Below are positions 1-8,939 of a DNA stretch of 64,000 nt, piece by piece. The stretch is from JBLEFH01 sp047345645 (GTDB taxonomy: Bacteria; Pseudomonadota; Alphaproteobacteria; Rhodobacterales; Rhodobacteraceae), in NCBI GenBank assembly GCA_047345645.1, contig JBLEFH010000003.1; one strand, written 5' to 3'. Position 1 is the first letter of the stretch. Every line of letters starts with the position of its first letter. Made by a program: the position numbers and the translations under genes. The notes under the pieces are model-generated. The model searched no databases. It was not told where the DNA came from and saw only the letters and a list, made by a program, of their open reading frames with translations.

Positions 1-43
1 AGCCATTTTCTGGAAATGGAAAAAACAGCGCTTTAGGAAAGGT

Positions 44-634
44 TTACAGCGCCTTACGGGCCATCAGCGCCGCCCCGATGGTTCCGTCATCGAGATAATC
101 AAGCTCGCCGCCAATCGGCACCCCTTGCGCCAGAGAGGTGATCTGCACCCCGCCCAGTTCACCCGCGATGTAATGCGCCGTGGTTTGCCCGTCGATCGTG
201 GCGGGAAGCGCGAGGATAATCTCCTGCACCTCCTGCTCCGTGACCCGCGATTTCAAAGCCGGAATCCGCAGCTCGTCCGGGCCCACGCCGTCGAGCGCAG
301 ACAAGAGCCCGCCAAGGACATGGTAACGCCCCTTGAATGCCCCGCCCCGCTCCATCGCCCAGAGATCCGCGACATTTTCCACCACGCAGATCTGCCCATT
401 GGCACGGCGCGGATCGGCGCAAATCTCGCATTGGGATTCGCTGGCGATATTGCCGCAAGTTACGCAGTCCCGCGCGGTTTCGGCCACCTTCGCCATCGCC
501 TGCGCGAGCGGCTCGAGCAGCGCGCCGCGCTTGCGAATGAGCGTCAGCGCCACCCGCCGCGCCGAGCGCGGGCCAAGCCCCGGAAGCCGCGCCAGCAGCG
601 CGATCATCTCCTCGATTTCGGGGCTCGCGCTCAT
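44..634 (-). CDS. recR: Recombination mediator RecR
   Basis: RecR works with RecO/RecF to load RecA on gapped DNA. The 196-residue product has the family layout: an N-terminal helix-hairpin-helix (residues 17-29, LPGLGPRSARRVA), a four-cysteine zinc finger (Cys57, Cys60, Cys69, Cys72; CVTC...CEIC), and a Toprim domain starting near residue 83 (CVVENVADLWAMER). Length is normal for the family. The gene follows ybaB by one base and lies downstream of dnaX on the same strand, the classic dnaX-ybaB-recR cluster, so co-transcription is likely. Nothing is unusual. Confidence 0.97.
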   Translation of the reverse strand: MSASPEIEEMIALLARLPGLGPRSARRVALTLIRKRGALLEPLAQAMAKVAETARDCVTCGNIASESQCEICADPRRANGQICVVENVADLWAMERGGAFKGRYHVLGGLLSALDGVGPDELRIPALKSRVTEQEVQEIILALPATIDGQTTAHYIAGELGGVQITSLAQGVPIGGELDYLDDGTIGAALMARKAL

Positions 635-635
635 C

Positions 636-977
636 TTAAAAAGGCAGCTTCATCCCCGGCGGCAGGCCGAGATCGTCCGTCACTTTCTGAATCTCTTCCT
701 TCGCGCGGGCCGACGCCGCCTTCTGCGCCTCGCTAAACGCCTGCACGATCAGATCTTCCGCGACTTCCTTGTCATTCTCAAAGAGGGCCGGATCGAGGGT
801 CAGCCCCTTCACCTTGCCCTTGCCATTCACGGTCGCGACCACCATGCCCGCGCCCGCTTCGCCGGTGATTTCGAGATCCTTCAGATCCTCCTGCACCTTG
901 GCCATTTTTTCCTGCACTTCGCCGACCTTGCCCATCATCTTGGCCATGTCGCCGATGCCGCCCAAACCTTTGAACAT
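636..977 (-). CDS. YbaB/EbfC family nucleoid-associated protein
   Basis: A 113-residue protein of the YbaB/EbfC family, small dimeric DNA-binding proteins. Recognised by the Met/Lys-rich N-terminal helix (GIGDMAKMMGKVGEVQEKMA), the central strand with VVATVNGKGKVKGL, and the short C-terminal tail ending PPGMKLPF. It lies between dnaX and recR, the conserved position in most bacteria. The exact role is not established from sequence; the family is linked to nucleoid organisation and possibly to replication or recombination through its neighbours. Confidence 0.95.
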   Translation of the reverse strand: MFKGLGGIGDMAKMMGKVGEVQEKMAKVQEDLKDLEITGEAGAGMVVATVNGKGKVKGLTLDPALFENDKEVAEDLIVQAFSEAQKAASARAKEEIQKVTDDLGLPPGMKLPF

Positions 978-1058
978 TTCTCAATCCTTAATGTCGATTC
1001 CTTGCCTCTGACCTAAACAGCCGCGCGGCAAGGAGCAAGGGCGCAGCGCCCGTCAAAC

Positions 1059-2801
1059 TCAATCGTCAAAGCCGTCTCCCGCATCGTCAAACGGGTCCCA
1101 ATCGGGGTCGAACTCCTCGGGCAGCGGCTCTTCCTCGGTCGTGTATTCCTGCACATTGACGACCTGCGCGCCCGGAAAGGTCTCCAACACGGCCTGAACC
1201 AGCGGATTTTGCGCCGCGACGGAGTGGCGATCCGCCTTGGCTGTTTCCTTCTGCTCGGCCAGCGTCGGCGTGTCCGCGTCATTCGAGACCACCACGGCCC
1301 AGCGTTGATGTGTCCATTCTTTCAACCGGTTGCCGAGCCGCATGGCGAGATCGTCCGGTGCATCGGGTGTCGGCGTAAACTCGATCAGGCCGGGCGCATA
1401 GCGCGCCACCCGCATCTGTTTTTCCAGATCGAGACCGAAGGACATGTCCCGCAGTTTCGCCAGCGCCACCACATCCTCAAACTGCGCATAGCGAGCCAGC
1501 GCGTCCTTGGCGGCGGGCGCGGCGACGGGCTCCGGGGCGGGATCGGGAGACTGATAGGCAATCGTCGGACCGCCCGCCTGGCGCGCGACGGGTCCGCCCC
1601 CGCCCCCACCGGACGCAGGGCCGCCAACGGAAGGCTGCGGCGGCGTGTCTTGCAGCTTTTTCACCAGATCCCCCGGCGGCGGCAGGTCGGCCACATGGGT
1701 CAGCCGGATGATCGCCATCTCCGCCGCCATCATCGCATTCGGCGCTGTCGAGACCTCATCCAGCGCCTTGAGCAGCATCGACCAGCTTCGCGCCAGAACA
1801 GACATCGGCAGACGCGCCGCAAGATCCTTACCACGGGCGCGCTGGTCGGGCGGAAGTGTAATGTCTTCAGCGGCTTCCGGCGTGATCTTCGCAACGGAAA
1901 TCCAGTGGGTCAGTTCCGACAGATCGCGCAACGTCGCCAGCGGATCGGCCCCGGCCTCATATTGCGCGCCAAGCTCGCCAAGCGCGCCCGCCGCGTCGCC
2001 CTTCATGACCATCTCGAAGAGATCAATAACCCGCCCGCGATCGGCCAGCCCCAGCATGTCGCGCAGCGCATCGGGACCAAGCTCGCCCTCCCCGCCAAGC
2101 GCAATCGCCTGATCCATCAGCGACAGCGCGTCGCGCATCGAGCCTTCCGCCGCGCGGGTCAGGAGCGCCAGAGCGTCCTCGCTGATCGCCGCGCCCTCCG
2201 CCGCCGCGACCTTGCCGAGATAAGCGATCATCTGCTCCGGCTCGATTCGGCGCAGATCGAAACGCTGGCAGCGCGACAGGATCGTCACCGGCACCTTGCC
2301 GATCTCCGTGGTCGCGAAGATAAATTTCACATGCTCCGGCGGCTCCTCCACGGTCTTGAGGAGCGCGTTGAACGCCGAGGTGGAGAGCATATGCACCTCG
2401 TCGATGATGTAGATCTTGTAGCGGGCCGAGGCCGCGCGATAGGCGACCGAATCGATAATCTCGCGAATATCGCCCACGCCGGTGCGGCTCGCCGCATCCA
2501 TTTCCATCACATCGACATGGCGGCCCTCGGCGATGGCCTTACAGGGCTCGCATTCTCCGCAGGGGCTGATCGTCGGCCCGCCATTGCCGTCCGGCCCGAC
2601 ACAGTTCAGCCCCTTGGCGATGATCCGCGCGGTGGTGGTTTTGCCGACGCCCCGTACCCCGGTCAGGATGAAGGCATGGGCAATACGCCCTGTTTCAAAA
2701 GCATTTTTCAGGGTGCGCACCATCGCATCCTGCCCGACGAGATCGGAGAAATCCTGCGGGCGATATTTTCGCGCCAGAACCTGATAATCGCTGTCACTCA
2801 T
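1059..2801 (-). CDS. dnaX: DNA polymerase III subunits gamma/tau
   Basis: Clamp-loader ATPase of the replisome, 580 residues. Visible features: Walker A GVRGVGKTT (residues 48-56), a zinc module with Cys67, Cys81, Cys84 and Cys87, Walker B/DEVH at 134-137 (YIIDEVHMLS), an SRC sensor, then a low-complexity Pro/Gly/Ala linker near residues 400-440 and a tau-type C-terminal domain with an acidic end (DWDPFDDAGDGFDD). The start MSDSDYQ was chosen over an upstream in-frame ATG because AAAGG lies just before it and family homology begins here. It is the first gene of dnaX-ybaB-recR. Confidence 0.97.
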   Translation of the reverse strand: MSDSDYQVLARKYRPQDFSDLVGQDAMVRTLKNAFETGRIAHAFILTGVRGVGKTTTARIIAKGLNCVGPDGNGGPTISPCGECEPCKAIAEGRHVDVMEMDAASRTGVGDIREIIDSVAYRAASARYKIYIIDEVHMLSTSAFNALLKTVEEPPEHVKFIFATTEIGKVPVTILSRCQRFDLRRIEPEQMIAYLGKVAAAEGAAISEDALALLTRAAEGSMRDALSLMDQAIALGGEGELGPDALRDMLGLADRGRVIDLFEMVMKGDAAGALGELGAQYEAGADPLATLRDLSELTHWISVAKITPEAAEDITLPPDQRARGKDLAARLPMSVLARSWSMLLKALDEVSTAPNAMMAAEMAIIRLTHVADLPPPGDLVKKLQDTPPQPSVGGPASGGGGGGPVARQAGGPTIAYQSPDPAPEPVAAPAAKDALARYAQFEDVVALAKLRDMSFGLDLEKQMRVARYAPGLIEFTPTPDAPDDLAMRLGNRLKEWTHQRWAVVVSNDADTPTLAEQKETAKADRHSVAAQNPLVQAVLETFPGAQVVNVQEYTTEEEPLPEEFDPDWDPFDDAGDGFDD

Positions 2802-2902
2802 CACTGACCTTTCCCGCGCGCGATTGACATGGAGGTGCATCCTGCAATGATGCCGAGCCTAATCAACGCCCAACGGGCGGGCAAGCCCGGCAAAGGAGCC
2901 TC

Positions 2903-3754
2903 ATGGCACAACGCGCATATGACAGCATCCGCGGATCGTCGCTGATCGCCGATCTCGGCCCCCCGCGGGCGCGCAACGCGATCTTCTGGATCGCGCTGGC
3001 CTGTGTGCTGATCGAGGCGGCGGTGATCTTTTACGGCGCGACCACGGTGAACGCGCAGCTTGGCGATCGCTATGGGCTGATGACCTCGATTGACGTGGCG
3101 CATGGGATCGCGGCGGAGCGGTATGGCCTCTCCCCGGCTGGCCTCCTGCTGGAGTTGCCGGAGATGCCGGGGCATGAGGACACCGGCCTTTCCGGGATCG
3201 CGCGGCTCTTTAGCTATCAGTTCATTCATGGCGGGGTGTTGCACCTCGTGATGAACATGATCGCGATGATCTATCTCGGCCCGCCGGTGCTGCGGCGTCT
3301 CGGCTCGCAGCGTTTTGTGCTGTTCTATCTCATCTGCGGCATTGCGGGCGCGCTCACATATGCGGTGCCGCGCGCCATCCCTGCCATGATGGGCGACGCA
3401 CCAATGGAAGGGTTCTTCTCGCTTGAGGAATTAACCATCCCGCTCGTCGGCGCGTCCGGCTCGATCTTCGGGGTGTGGCTGGCGAATCTGCGCATCACCT
3501 GGGATCGCCTGCGCCGGATGCCCGCTCATTTGCAGCCCGAAAGCCCGGCAAAATATATGCGCAAGATCCTCGTGATGATCGTCGTGGTAAATCTCGGTTT
3601 CGTTCTGATCCCCACTGGCATCGCGGGCGAGGCGCATATTGGCGGCGCGGTCGCGGGCTTCCTGCTCTATCCCATGTTTGCAGCGGGACAGGTGCGCTAC
3701 CGGGCGCGGCTCGAAAGCTATGTGCAAAAGCCGTTGAAGCTCTCGGTCGGCTGA
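2903..3754 (+). CDS. Rhomboid family intramembrane serine protease
   Basis: A 283-residue polytopic membrane protein with the rhomboid catalytic dyad: Ser185 in LVGASGSIFG and His245 in EAHIGGAVAGF. The HGGVLHLVMNMIAM stretch (residues 109-122) supplies the conserved His/Asn oxyanion residues. Hydrophobic segments lie near residues 26-45, 104-127, 136-157, 180-196, 221-240 and 245-262. Between the first two segments is a long periplasmic loop. Rhomboids cleave single-pass membrane proteins inside the bilayer; the substrate cannot be told from here. Divergent from dnaX, with an AAGGAG ribosome-binding site just before ATG. Confidence 0.92.
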   Translation: MAQRAYDSIRGSSLIADLGPPRARNAIFWIALACVLIEAAVIFYGATTVNAQLGDRYGLMTSIDVAHGIAAERYGLSPAGLLLELPEMPGHEDTGLSGIARLFSYQFIHGGVLHLVMNMIAMIYLGPPVLRRLGSQRFVLFYLICGIAGALTYAVPRAIPAMMGDAPMEGFFSLEELTIPLVGASGSIFGVWLANLRITWDRLRRMPAHLQPESPAKYMRKILVMIVVVNLGFVLIPTGIAGEAHIGGAVAGFLLYPMFAAGQVRYRARLESYVQKPLKLSVG

Positions 3755-3769
3755 TTTTGCGGGAAAAGT

Positions 3770-3864
3770 GAGAGACTGAAACGCGACCCGAACCGAATAT
3801 CGTTACGGCTGCTTCCTTCCGGACCTGACCGGGTTGGCGAATGGCTCGCTCACGCCAGCCTCTC
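3770..3864 (-). ncRNA. ffs: Signal recognition particle RNA (4.5S, small bacterial type)
   Basis: On the minus strand, the universally conserved apical core GGTCAGGTCCGGAAGGAAGC, followed by AGCC, is present (plus-strand positions about 3807-3830). It binds the Ffh M domain. The ends GAGAGGCTGG (5') and the matching 3' stretch ending in CAGTCTCTC pair to close a single long hairpin of about 95 nt, typical of Alu-less alphaproteobacterial SRP RNA. The ends were inferred from that pairing and could be off by a few bases. Confidence 0.93.
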
Positions 3865-3964
3865 AAACCCGCATATAGCAACGGCGTTAAGGCTGAGCAA
3901 GCCCTGCCGCTTGCGGGTGCGCCTAAGCCGCGCTAGGCAAGGTGAAAATTCGAGCAGGGCTTTC

Positions 3965-4429
3965 ATGATCACCTTCAAAACCGAGACTCCCGTTGCCGCG
4001 CCCGCCACGTTCACCTTCAGCCGGCTCAGCGATTTCGACCGGCTCGGGACATTGCTGGCGACGCGCGGAATCACGATGGAGCCGCGCCTTGACGGGGCGG
4101 ACGGCACGCCTCGCTGGTTCCTGTCCGGCGACTATCGTGGGCGGCAGATCGAAAGCGAGTTGATCCTGCGCGAGCGCGTCGCGCCAGAGCGGATGCAACT
4201 GGAGAGCCGGGCTTCGGGCTTTCTGATCGCCGCCACGCTGACGCTGGAGCCGAACGCTGCGGAGGCTTGCGTGATCCGGAGCACCGTTGAGGTGACGCCC
4301 CAAAGCATCAAGGCGCGGCTCTTCGAGTCGCCCTTGCGGCTCGCGCAGACGCGGCTCAATGCGCGGTTGGCGGACAATATGGGCCGTCTCGCAAAACGGA
4401 TTGAGGCGGATTACAAACCCGCGGCTTAA
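3965..4429 (+). CDS. SRPBCC family protein
   Basis: 154 residues in the START/polyketide-cyclase-like (SRPBCC) fold style: N-terminal strand MITFKTETPVAAPATFTFSRLSDFDRL, a central antiparallel sheet (WFLSGDYRGRQIESELILRE, GFLIAATLTLEPNAAEACVIRSTVEV) and a long C-terminal helix (LAQTRLNARLADNMGRLAKRIE). Such proteins bind hydrophobic ligands in a helix-grip cavity; no specific ligand can be inferred. The start at 3965 begins at the first strand of the domain; an upstream in-frame start would add 18 Arg-rich residues not expected for the family. It is convergent with pheA. Confidence 0.75.
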   Translation: MITFKTETPVAAPATFTFSRLSDFDRLGTLLATRGITMEPRLDGADGTPRWFLSGDYRGRQIESELILRERVAPERMQLESRASGFLIAATLTLEPNAAEACVIRSTVEVTPQSIKARLFESPLRLAQTRLNARLADNMGRLAKRIEADYKPAA

Positions 4430-5271
4430 CCTCGGTTCTGCATATGCGGGCGCATCGGGTGCATGGCGTAGCTGCCGAGCATCCGCACCATTGAGGTGAA
4501 GAACCGCAGCTCATCCATCGCCCGCTCGACATGCGCGTCCGTAGGGCGGCCAATGATCTCGGCGTAAAATTCCGCCGCCTCGAAGCTGTCATCGACGATA
4601 TAGCTTTCCAGCTTGATCATGTTGACGCCATTCGTCGCGAACCCGCCAAGCCCCTTATAGAGCGCCGCCGGGATGTTGCGGACGCGGAAAAGGAAAGAGG
4701 TGATGACGGGCGCACCCTCCGGAGGCGTCGCCTCTTCCGGCCCCATCAGCAGGAAGCGGGTAGTGTTGCTGTCCCGGTCCTCGATCTCTTCGGCAAGCAG
4801 ATCGAGGCCGTAAAGCTCCCCGGCGAGTTTCGAGCCAAGCGCCGCCGCCGCCGGATCGCCCCGCTCCGCAATCTCGCGGGCGGACCCCGCGGTATCGACG
4901 CCGCGTTCGGGCAAAATGCCATGCGCGCGCAGAAAATCCCGACATTGCCCGAGAAGCACCGGGTGGGACCGAGCGATTTTCACATCCTCGATCCGGCTCC
5001 CTTTCAGCCCCATCAGGTTGATATGAACCCGCACGAAATGCTCCGCGACGGCATAGAGATTGGCTTCGGGCAACAGCTGATGCACATCCGCGACGCGGCC
5101 ATGGGTGGAGTTTTCCACCGCCAGCATCGCCATGTCGGCCCTGCCATCATGCACCGCGTCAATCGCGCTTTCAAAGCTTGGGCAGGGAATCACATCGCAG
5201 CCCGGCACGGCCTCGACACAGGCCTGATGGGAATAGGCCCCAAGCTCGCCCTGAAAGCTGATCGTCACCAT
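4426..5271 (-). CDS. pheA: Prephenate dehydratase
   Basis: Converts prephenate to phenylpyruvate in phenylalanine synthesis. The 281-residue product is a monofunctional dehydratase: FQGELGAYSHQAC near the N-terminus, VENSTHGRVADV in the catalytic domain, the catalytic TRF signature in DRDSNTTRFLLMG, and a C-terminal ACT domain (VITSFLFRVRNIPAALYKGLGGFA onward). The ESRP motif of the Phe-sensing ACT domain reads KLESYIVDD here, so feedback binding may differ. The start MVTISF is preceded by GGAGG; a longer frame upstream would run into the cytochrome gene. Divergent from the cytochrome c gene at 5383. Confidence 0.94.
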   Translation of the reverse strand: MVTISFQGELGAYSHQACVEAVPGCDVIPCPSFESAIDAVHDGRADMAMLAVENSTHGRVADVHQLLPEANLYAVAEHFVRVHINLMGLKGSRIEDVKIARSHPVLLGQCRDFLRAHGILPERGVDTAGSAREIAERGDPAAAALGSKLAGELYGLDLLAEEIEDRDSNTTRFLLMGPEEATPPEGAPVITSFLFRVRNIPAALYKGLGGFATNGVNMIKLESYIVDDSFEAAEFYAEIIGRPTDAHVERAMDELRFFTSMVRMLGSYAMHPMRPHMQNRG

Positions 5272-5382
5272 TTCTCGCCCCTCCATCGCAGGTTTGGCTC
5301 TTCTATCGCTTGCATCCCGGCTTGGGAAGCGGCTAGAAGAACTCCGACAAGAGCCAAAGACCTTCCGGGGAGTAGCGCAGGA

Positions 5383-5898
5383 ATGAACACCACCGAGATC
5401 AACAAAATTGTGGCGGCCATCTGTATCGGTATGCTGGCGCTGCTGTTGCCGAAGTTCTTCCTGAACGGCTATTATTTTGGCTTTGGCGAGCATCACGACG
5501 AGAACCCGGCCTATGCGCTGGAAGTTGCTGACGCACCAGCGGGCGGCGAAGAGCAGGAAGCGGTGCAGATCGCCGAGTTTCTGGCCGCGGCAGACGTGGC
5601 CGAGGGCGAAGCAACCTTCTCGCGCAAATGCGGCACCTGCCACAAGGTCGATGGCACCAATGGCACCGGCCCGCATCTTGATGGCGTCGTCGGGCGTAAT
5701 GTGGCATCGGTCGACGGGTTCAACTATTCCGGCGCCATGCAGGAACATGCCGCCGAGCGCCCGGCATGGGATGAGCAGCATCTGAGTGAATATCTCGAAG
5801 CGCCGAAAGCGCTCGTTCCGGGCACCGCCATGGGCTATGCGGGCTCCCGCGCCCCCGAGGAGCGCGCCAACATCATCGCCTATCTCAACTCGCTCTGA
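5383..5898 (+). CDS. Membrane-anchored class I cytochrome c (CycM-like)
   Basis: 171 residues with an uncleaved N-terminal membrane segment (about residues 9-29, IVAAICIGMLALLLPKFFL), an acidic Ala-rich linker, and one haem-binding site CGTCHK (Cys83, Cys86, His87). The sixth ligand is probably the Met in GTAMGYAGS. This resembles the cytochrome c552/cM type that shuttles electrons from the bc1 complex to terminal oxidases on the periplasmic face of the membrane. It has its own terminator just downstream. An RBS-like GGGGAG lies upstream of ATG. Confidence 0.9.
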   Translation: MNTTEINKIVAAICIGMLALLLPKFFLNGYYFGFGEHHDENPAYALEVADAPAGGEEQEAVQIAEFLAAADVAEGEATFSRKCGTCHKVDGTNGTGPHLDGVVGRNVASVDGFNYSGAMQEHAAERPAWDEQHLSEYLEAPKALVPGTAMGYAGSRAPEERANIIAYLNSL

Positions 5899-5915
5899 GA
5901 CACGCAGATGTGGCT

Positions 5916-5942
5916 AAAACCGCGCTTCGGCGCGGTTTTTTG
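5916..5942 (+). terminator. Rho-independent terminator after cytochrome c
   Basis: CCGCGC-TTCG-GCGCGG stem with a stable UUCG-type tetraloop, flanked by AAAA and TTTTTT, 18 bases after the cytochrome stop codon. Confidence 0.9.
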
Positions 5943-6020
5943 TTGGGGCTTTCTGCTTGCCAAAAAGTCGCACCTTCCCTAGCATCTTGGCCGAGCAGAA
6001 CCATAAAAAGCAGTCGGTCG

Positions 6021-7856
6021 ATGAACAGTATCACGCAACTTGCGGTTGCCTTTGCGAGTCTTGCCAGCATGGCTTTTGCCGAACCGGTGACAAGCCATGG
6101 CCACTCGATTTTTGGCGAATTGAAATACCCCGCCGATTTCGAGATGTTCGACTATGTGAACCCGGATGCGCCCAAGGGCGGCGTCTATCACACATGGGAT
6201 CTCGGCACCTTTAACAAGCTGACCCCGGACACCGAGGGCGGCGATTACGACCGCAATATCTCGCTGACCTTCGACACGCTGATGGTCGGCACGCTCGACA
6301 GTCTCGACCAGATGTATGGGCTGATCGCCGAGAGTATCACCGTGGCCGAGGACAAGAGCTGGGTCAGCTTCAAGCTGCGCGAGGAAGCGCGGTTTGCCGA
6401 TGACACGCCGATCACGGCGGACGACATCCTCTTCACCTTCGACGCGATGCAGAACAAGGCGCAACTGCGCTACAAGGTCTATTATGGCGAGATCGAGAGC
6501 GTCGAGGCGCTCGGGCCGCATGAGGTGAAATTCAATTTCGTCGAGGATGCGGCGACCCGTGATCTGATCCCGCTCATCGCGTCGACGCAGATCTACTCCG
6601 CCGCCTATTACGAAGACCGCGATTTTTCCGAAAGCACGATGGAGCCGCCGCTCGGCTCTGGTCCCTACCGCGTCGCCGATGTGCAGGCGGGCCGTTACAT
6701 CGTCTATGAGCGCCGTGATGATTATTGGGCAAAAGACCTGCCCGTGAATGTCGGGCGCTATAATTTCGACCGTATCCGTGTGGATTATTACGCCGATATG
6801 GCCGCCGCGTTCGAGGGGTTCAAAGCGGGCGAATACACCCTGCGCAGCGAGGCGGACGCGGATCTCTGGACAACTTCCTATGATTTCCCCGCGGTCCAGC
6901 GCGGCGATGTGATCAAGGCAGAAATCCCGACGGAGACGGTGGCCTCAAACGGCTTCCTTTTCATGAATATTCGCCGCGAAAAGCTCTCCGACCCGCGCGT
7001 TCGCGAAGCGATTGCGACGATGTTTAACTTTGAATTCGTCAATGAAACGTTGCTCCACGGGCTTGAAACACGCGCGGCAAGCTATTGGGAAAACAGTGAT
7101 ATGGAGGCGGAAGGCCCACCGCCCGCAGACGAACGCGCGCTGCTGGAGCCGATTGCCGGTGAACTTCCTGAGCATATCGGCAATATTTTGGAAGACGACG
7201 CAGCGGTGCCCTATGCTGGAAGCGCGAACCCGTCGCAGGATCGTGGACGTCGCCGTGCCGCGCTCGCGCTTCTTGAAGAAGCGGGTTATAGCTTGGAGAA
7301 CGGCCGGATGGTTGGCCCGGGCGGCCCGCTAACGCTTGAAATCATGACCGGCAACAGTCGCCTTGAGCGCTTCATCTCGCCCTTTATCGAGTCGCTTAAT
7401 ACGATCGGGATCAGCGCCAGCCTGCGCTTTGTCGATAGTGCGCAATGGCGCGAACGCCTCGATACGCGCGATTATGACATGCTGTCGGGCTTCCTGCCGA
7501 TGAGCAACACGCCGGGCAATGAATTGCGCGATGTGTATGGCTCGCAAAGCGCCGATGTGCCGGGGTCCGTGAACGCCAACGGCACGGCCAATTCCGGAAT
7601 CGACAAGCTGATTGCCCAAATCGAGCGCGCCGAGACCCGCGACGAGTTGAACATCCGCGTCCGCGCGCTCGACCGGGTCTTGCGCGCCATGCATCTGCGC
7701 GTGCCTTACTGGACCCGGCCCAATGTGTGGATCGCCTATTACGACTACTACCGCCAGCCGGAGCCCAAGCCGCCTTACGGCATTGGCGCGCTGTCGATCT
7801 GGTGGGCGGACACCGAACGCTATGACGAGTTGAAGGCGAGCGGAGCAATCAACTGA
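6021..7856 (+). CDS. yejA: Peptide ABC transporter substrate-binding protein YejA
   Basis: A 611-residue periplasmic solute-binding protein of family 5 (SBP_bac_5). It has a signal peptide (residues 1-20, cleavage after AFA) and the YejA hallmark HGHSIFGELKYPADFEMFDYVNPDAPKGG. It delivers oligopeptides (family knowledge: including microcin C-like peptides) to the YejBEF transporter encoded by the next three genes. ATG at 6021 was chosen because the signal peptide starts there; an upstream in-frame start would place 37 unlikely residues across the preceding terminator. The stop overlaps the yejB start (TGATG). Confidence 0.94.
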   Translation: MNSITQLAVAFASLASMAFAEPVTSHGHSIFGELKYPADFEMFDYVNPDAPKGGVYHTWDLGTFNKLTPDTEGGDYDRNISLTFDTLMVGTLDSLDQMYGLIAESITVAEDKSWVSFKLREEARFADDTPITADDILFTFDAMQNKAQLRYKVYYGEIESVEALGPHEVKFNFVEDAATRDLIPLIASTQIYSAAYYEDRDFSESTMEPPLGSGPYRVADVQAGRYIVYERRDDYWAKDLPVNVGRYNFDRIRVDYYADMAAAFEGFKAGEYTLRSEADADLWTTSYDFPAVQRGDVIKAEIPTETVASNGFLFMNIRREKLSDPRVREAIATMFNFEFVNETLLHGLETRAASYWENSDMEAEGPPPADERALLEPIAGELPEHIGNILEDDAAVPYAGSANPSQDRGRRRAALALLEEAGYSLENGRMVGPGGPLTLEIMTGNSRLERFISPFIESLNTIGISASLRFVDSAQWRERLDTRDYDMLSGFLPMSNTPGNELRDVYGSQSADVPGSVNANGTANSGIDKLIAQIERAETRDELNIRVRALDRVLRAMHLRVPYWTRPNVWIAYYDYYRQPEPKPPYGIGALSIWWADTERYDELKASGAIN

Positions 7857-8929
7857 TGCTGTCCTATATTTTGCGGCGGATCCTTTTGATGATCCCGACC
7901 CTGCTCGGAATCATGCTGATCAATTTCGTACTGGTGCAATTCGTCCCCGGCGGCCCTGTCGAGCAGGTGCTGGCGGAGATGGAAGGCCAAGGCGGCGCGC
8001 TCGACCGGATCTCCGGCGGCGGTGGCGGCTCGGTCTCTAACAATAGCGATTATCGCGGCGCGCAGGGCCTGTCACCGGAGTTTATCGCCGAGTTGGAGGC
8101 GCAATTCGGCTTCGACAAACCGCCCCATGAGCGCTTCCTGCTGATGCTCAAAAACTACGCCATGTTCGATTTCGGCGAGAGCTATTTCCGCTCCATCTCG
8201 GTGATTGATCTGATCAAGGAAAAATTGCCGGTGTCGATTACGCTCGGCCTCTGGTCCACGCTGATCGCCTATCTGATCTCCATCCCGCTCGGCATCCGCA
8301 AGGCGGTGAAGGACGGCACGGCCTTCGATACCTGGACCTCTGGCCTCGTCATCATGGCCTATGCGATCCCCGGCTTCCTCTTCGCGGTGCTGCTGCTCGT
8401 CCTCTTCGCGGGCGGAAGTTATTGGAAGATCTTCCCCCTCCGCGGCCTGACCTCCGACGGGTTCGCGCAGATGAGCACCTTCGAGCAGATCAAGGATTAC
8501 CTCTGGCACATCGCCCTGCCCGTCACCGCCTCCACTATCGGGGCCTTTGCGACGCTGACCCTGCTCACGAAAAACTCCTTCCTCGACGAGATCCGCAAGC
8601 AATATGTGATGACCGCGCGGGCCAAGGGCCTCAAGGAAAGCCGCGTCCTCTACGGCCATGTGTTCCGCAACGCGATGCTGATCATCATCTCCGGTTTCCC
8701 GGCGCTGTTCGTCGCTGTGTTCTTCGGCGGCAGCTTGATCATCGAGACCATTTTCTCACTCGATGGCCTCGGGCGTCTTGGCTATGAAGCGGCGATCGAG
8801 CGCGACTATCCGGTCGTCTTCGGCACGCTTTATGTCTTTGGTTTGATTGGCCTGATCGTGGGGCTGCTCTCCGATCTCACCTATGTCTGGATCGACCCGC
8901 GCATCGACTTTGAGGCCAGAAACACATGA
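7856..8929 (+). CDS. yejB: ABC transporter permease YejB
   Basis: Inner-membrane permease of 357 residues. An N-terminal membrane segment (residues 1-25) is followed by a periplasmic insertion containing a Gly-rich stretch (RISGGGGGSVSN), then five membrane segments. The cytoplasmic EAA-type loop is visible in FRNAMLIIISGFPAL, preceded by YVMTARAKGLKES. The first Met overlaps the yejA stop by one base, so translation is coupled. It pairs with YejE to form the membrane channel. Confidence 0.94.
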   Translation: MLSYILRRILLMIPTLLGIMLINFVLVQFVPGGPVEQVLAEMEGQGGALDRISGGGGGSVSNNSDYRGAQGLSPEFIAELEAQFGFDKPPHERFLLMLKNYAMFDFGESYFRSISVIDLIKEKLPVSITLGLWSTLIAYLISIPLGIRKAVKDGTAFDTWTSGLVIMAYAIPGFLFAVLLLVLFAGGSYWKIFPLRGLTSDGFAQMSTFEQIKDYLWHIALPVTASTIGAFATLTLLTKNSFLDEIRKQYVMTARAKGLKESRVLYGHVFRNAMLIIISGFPALFVAVFFGGSLIIETIFSLDGLGRLGYEAAIERDYPVVFGTLYVFGLIGLIVGLLSDLTYVWIDPRIDFEARNT

Positions 8930-8939
8930 GCCGCACCAC

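Noticed and set aside
1209..2807. Long 532-codon open frame antisense to dnaX
   Set aside because: His/Arg-rich shadow typical of high-GC antisense frames; dnaX is certain on the other strand.
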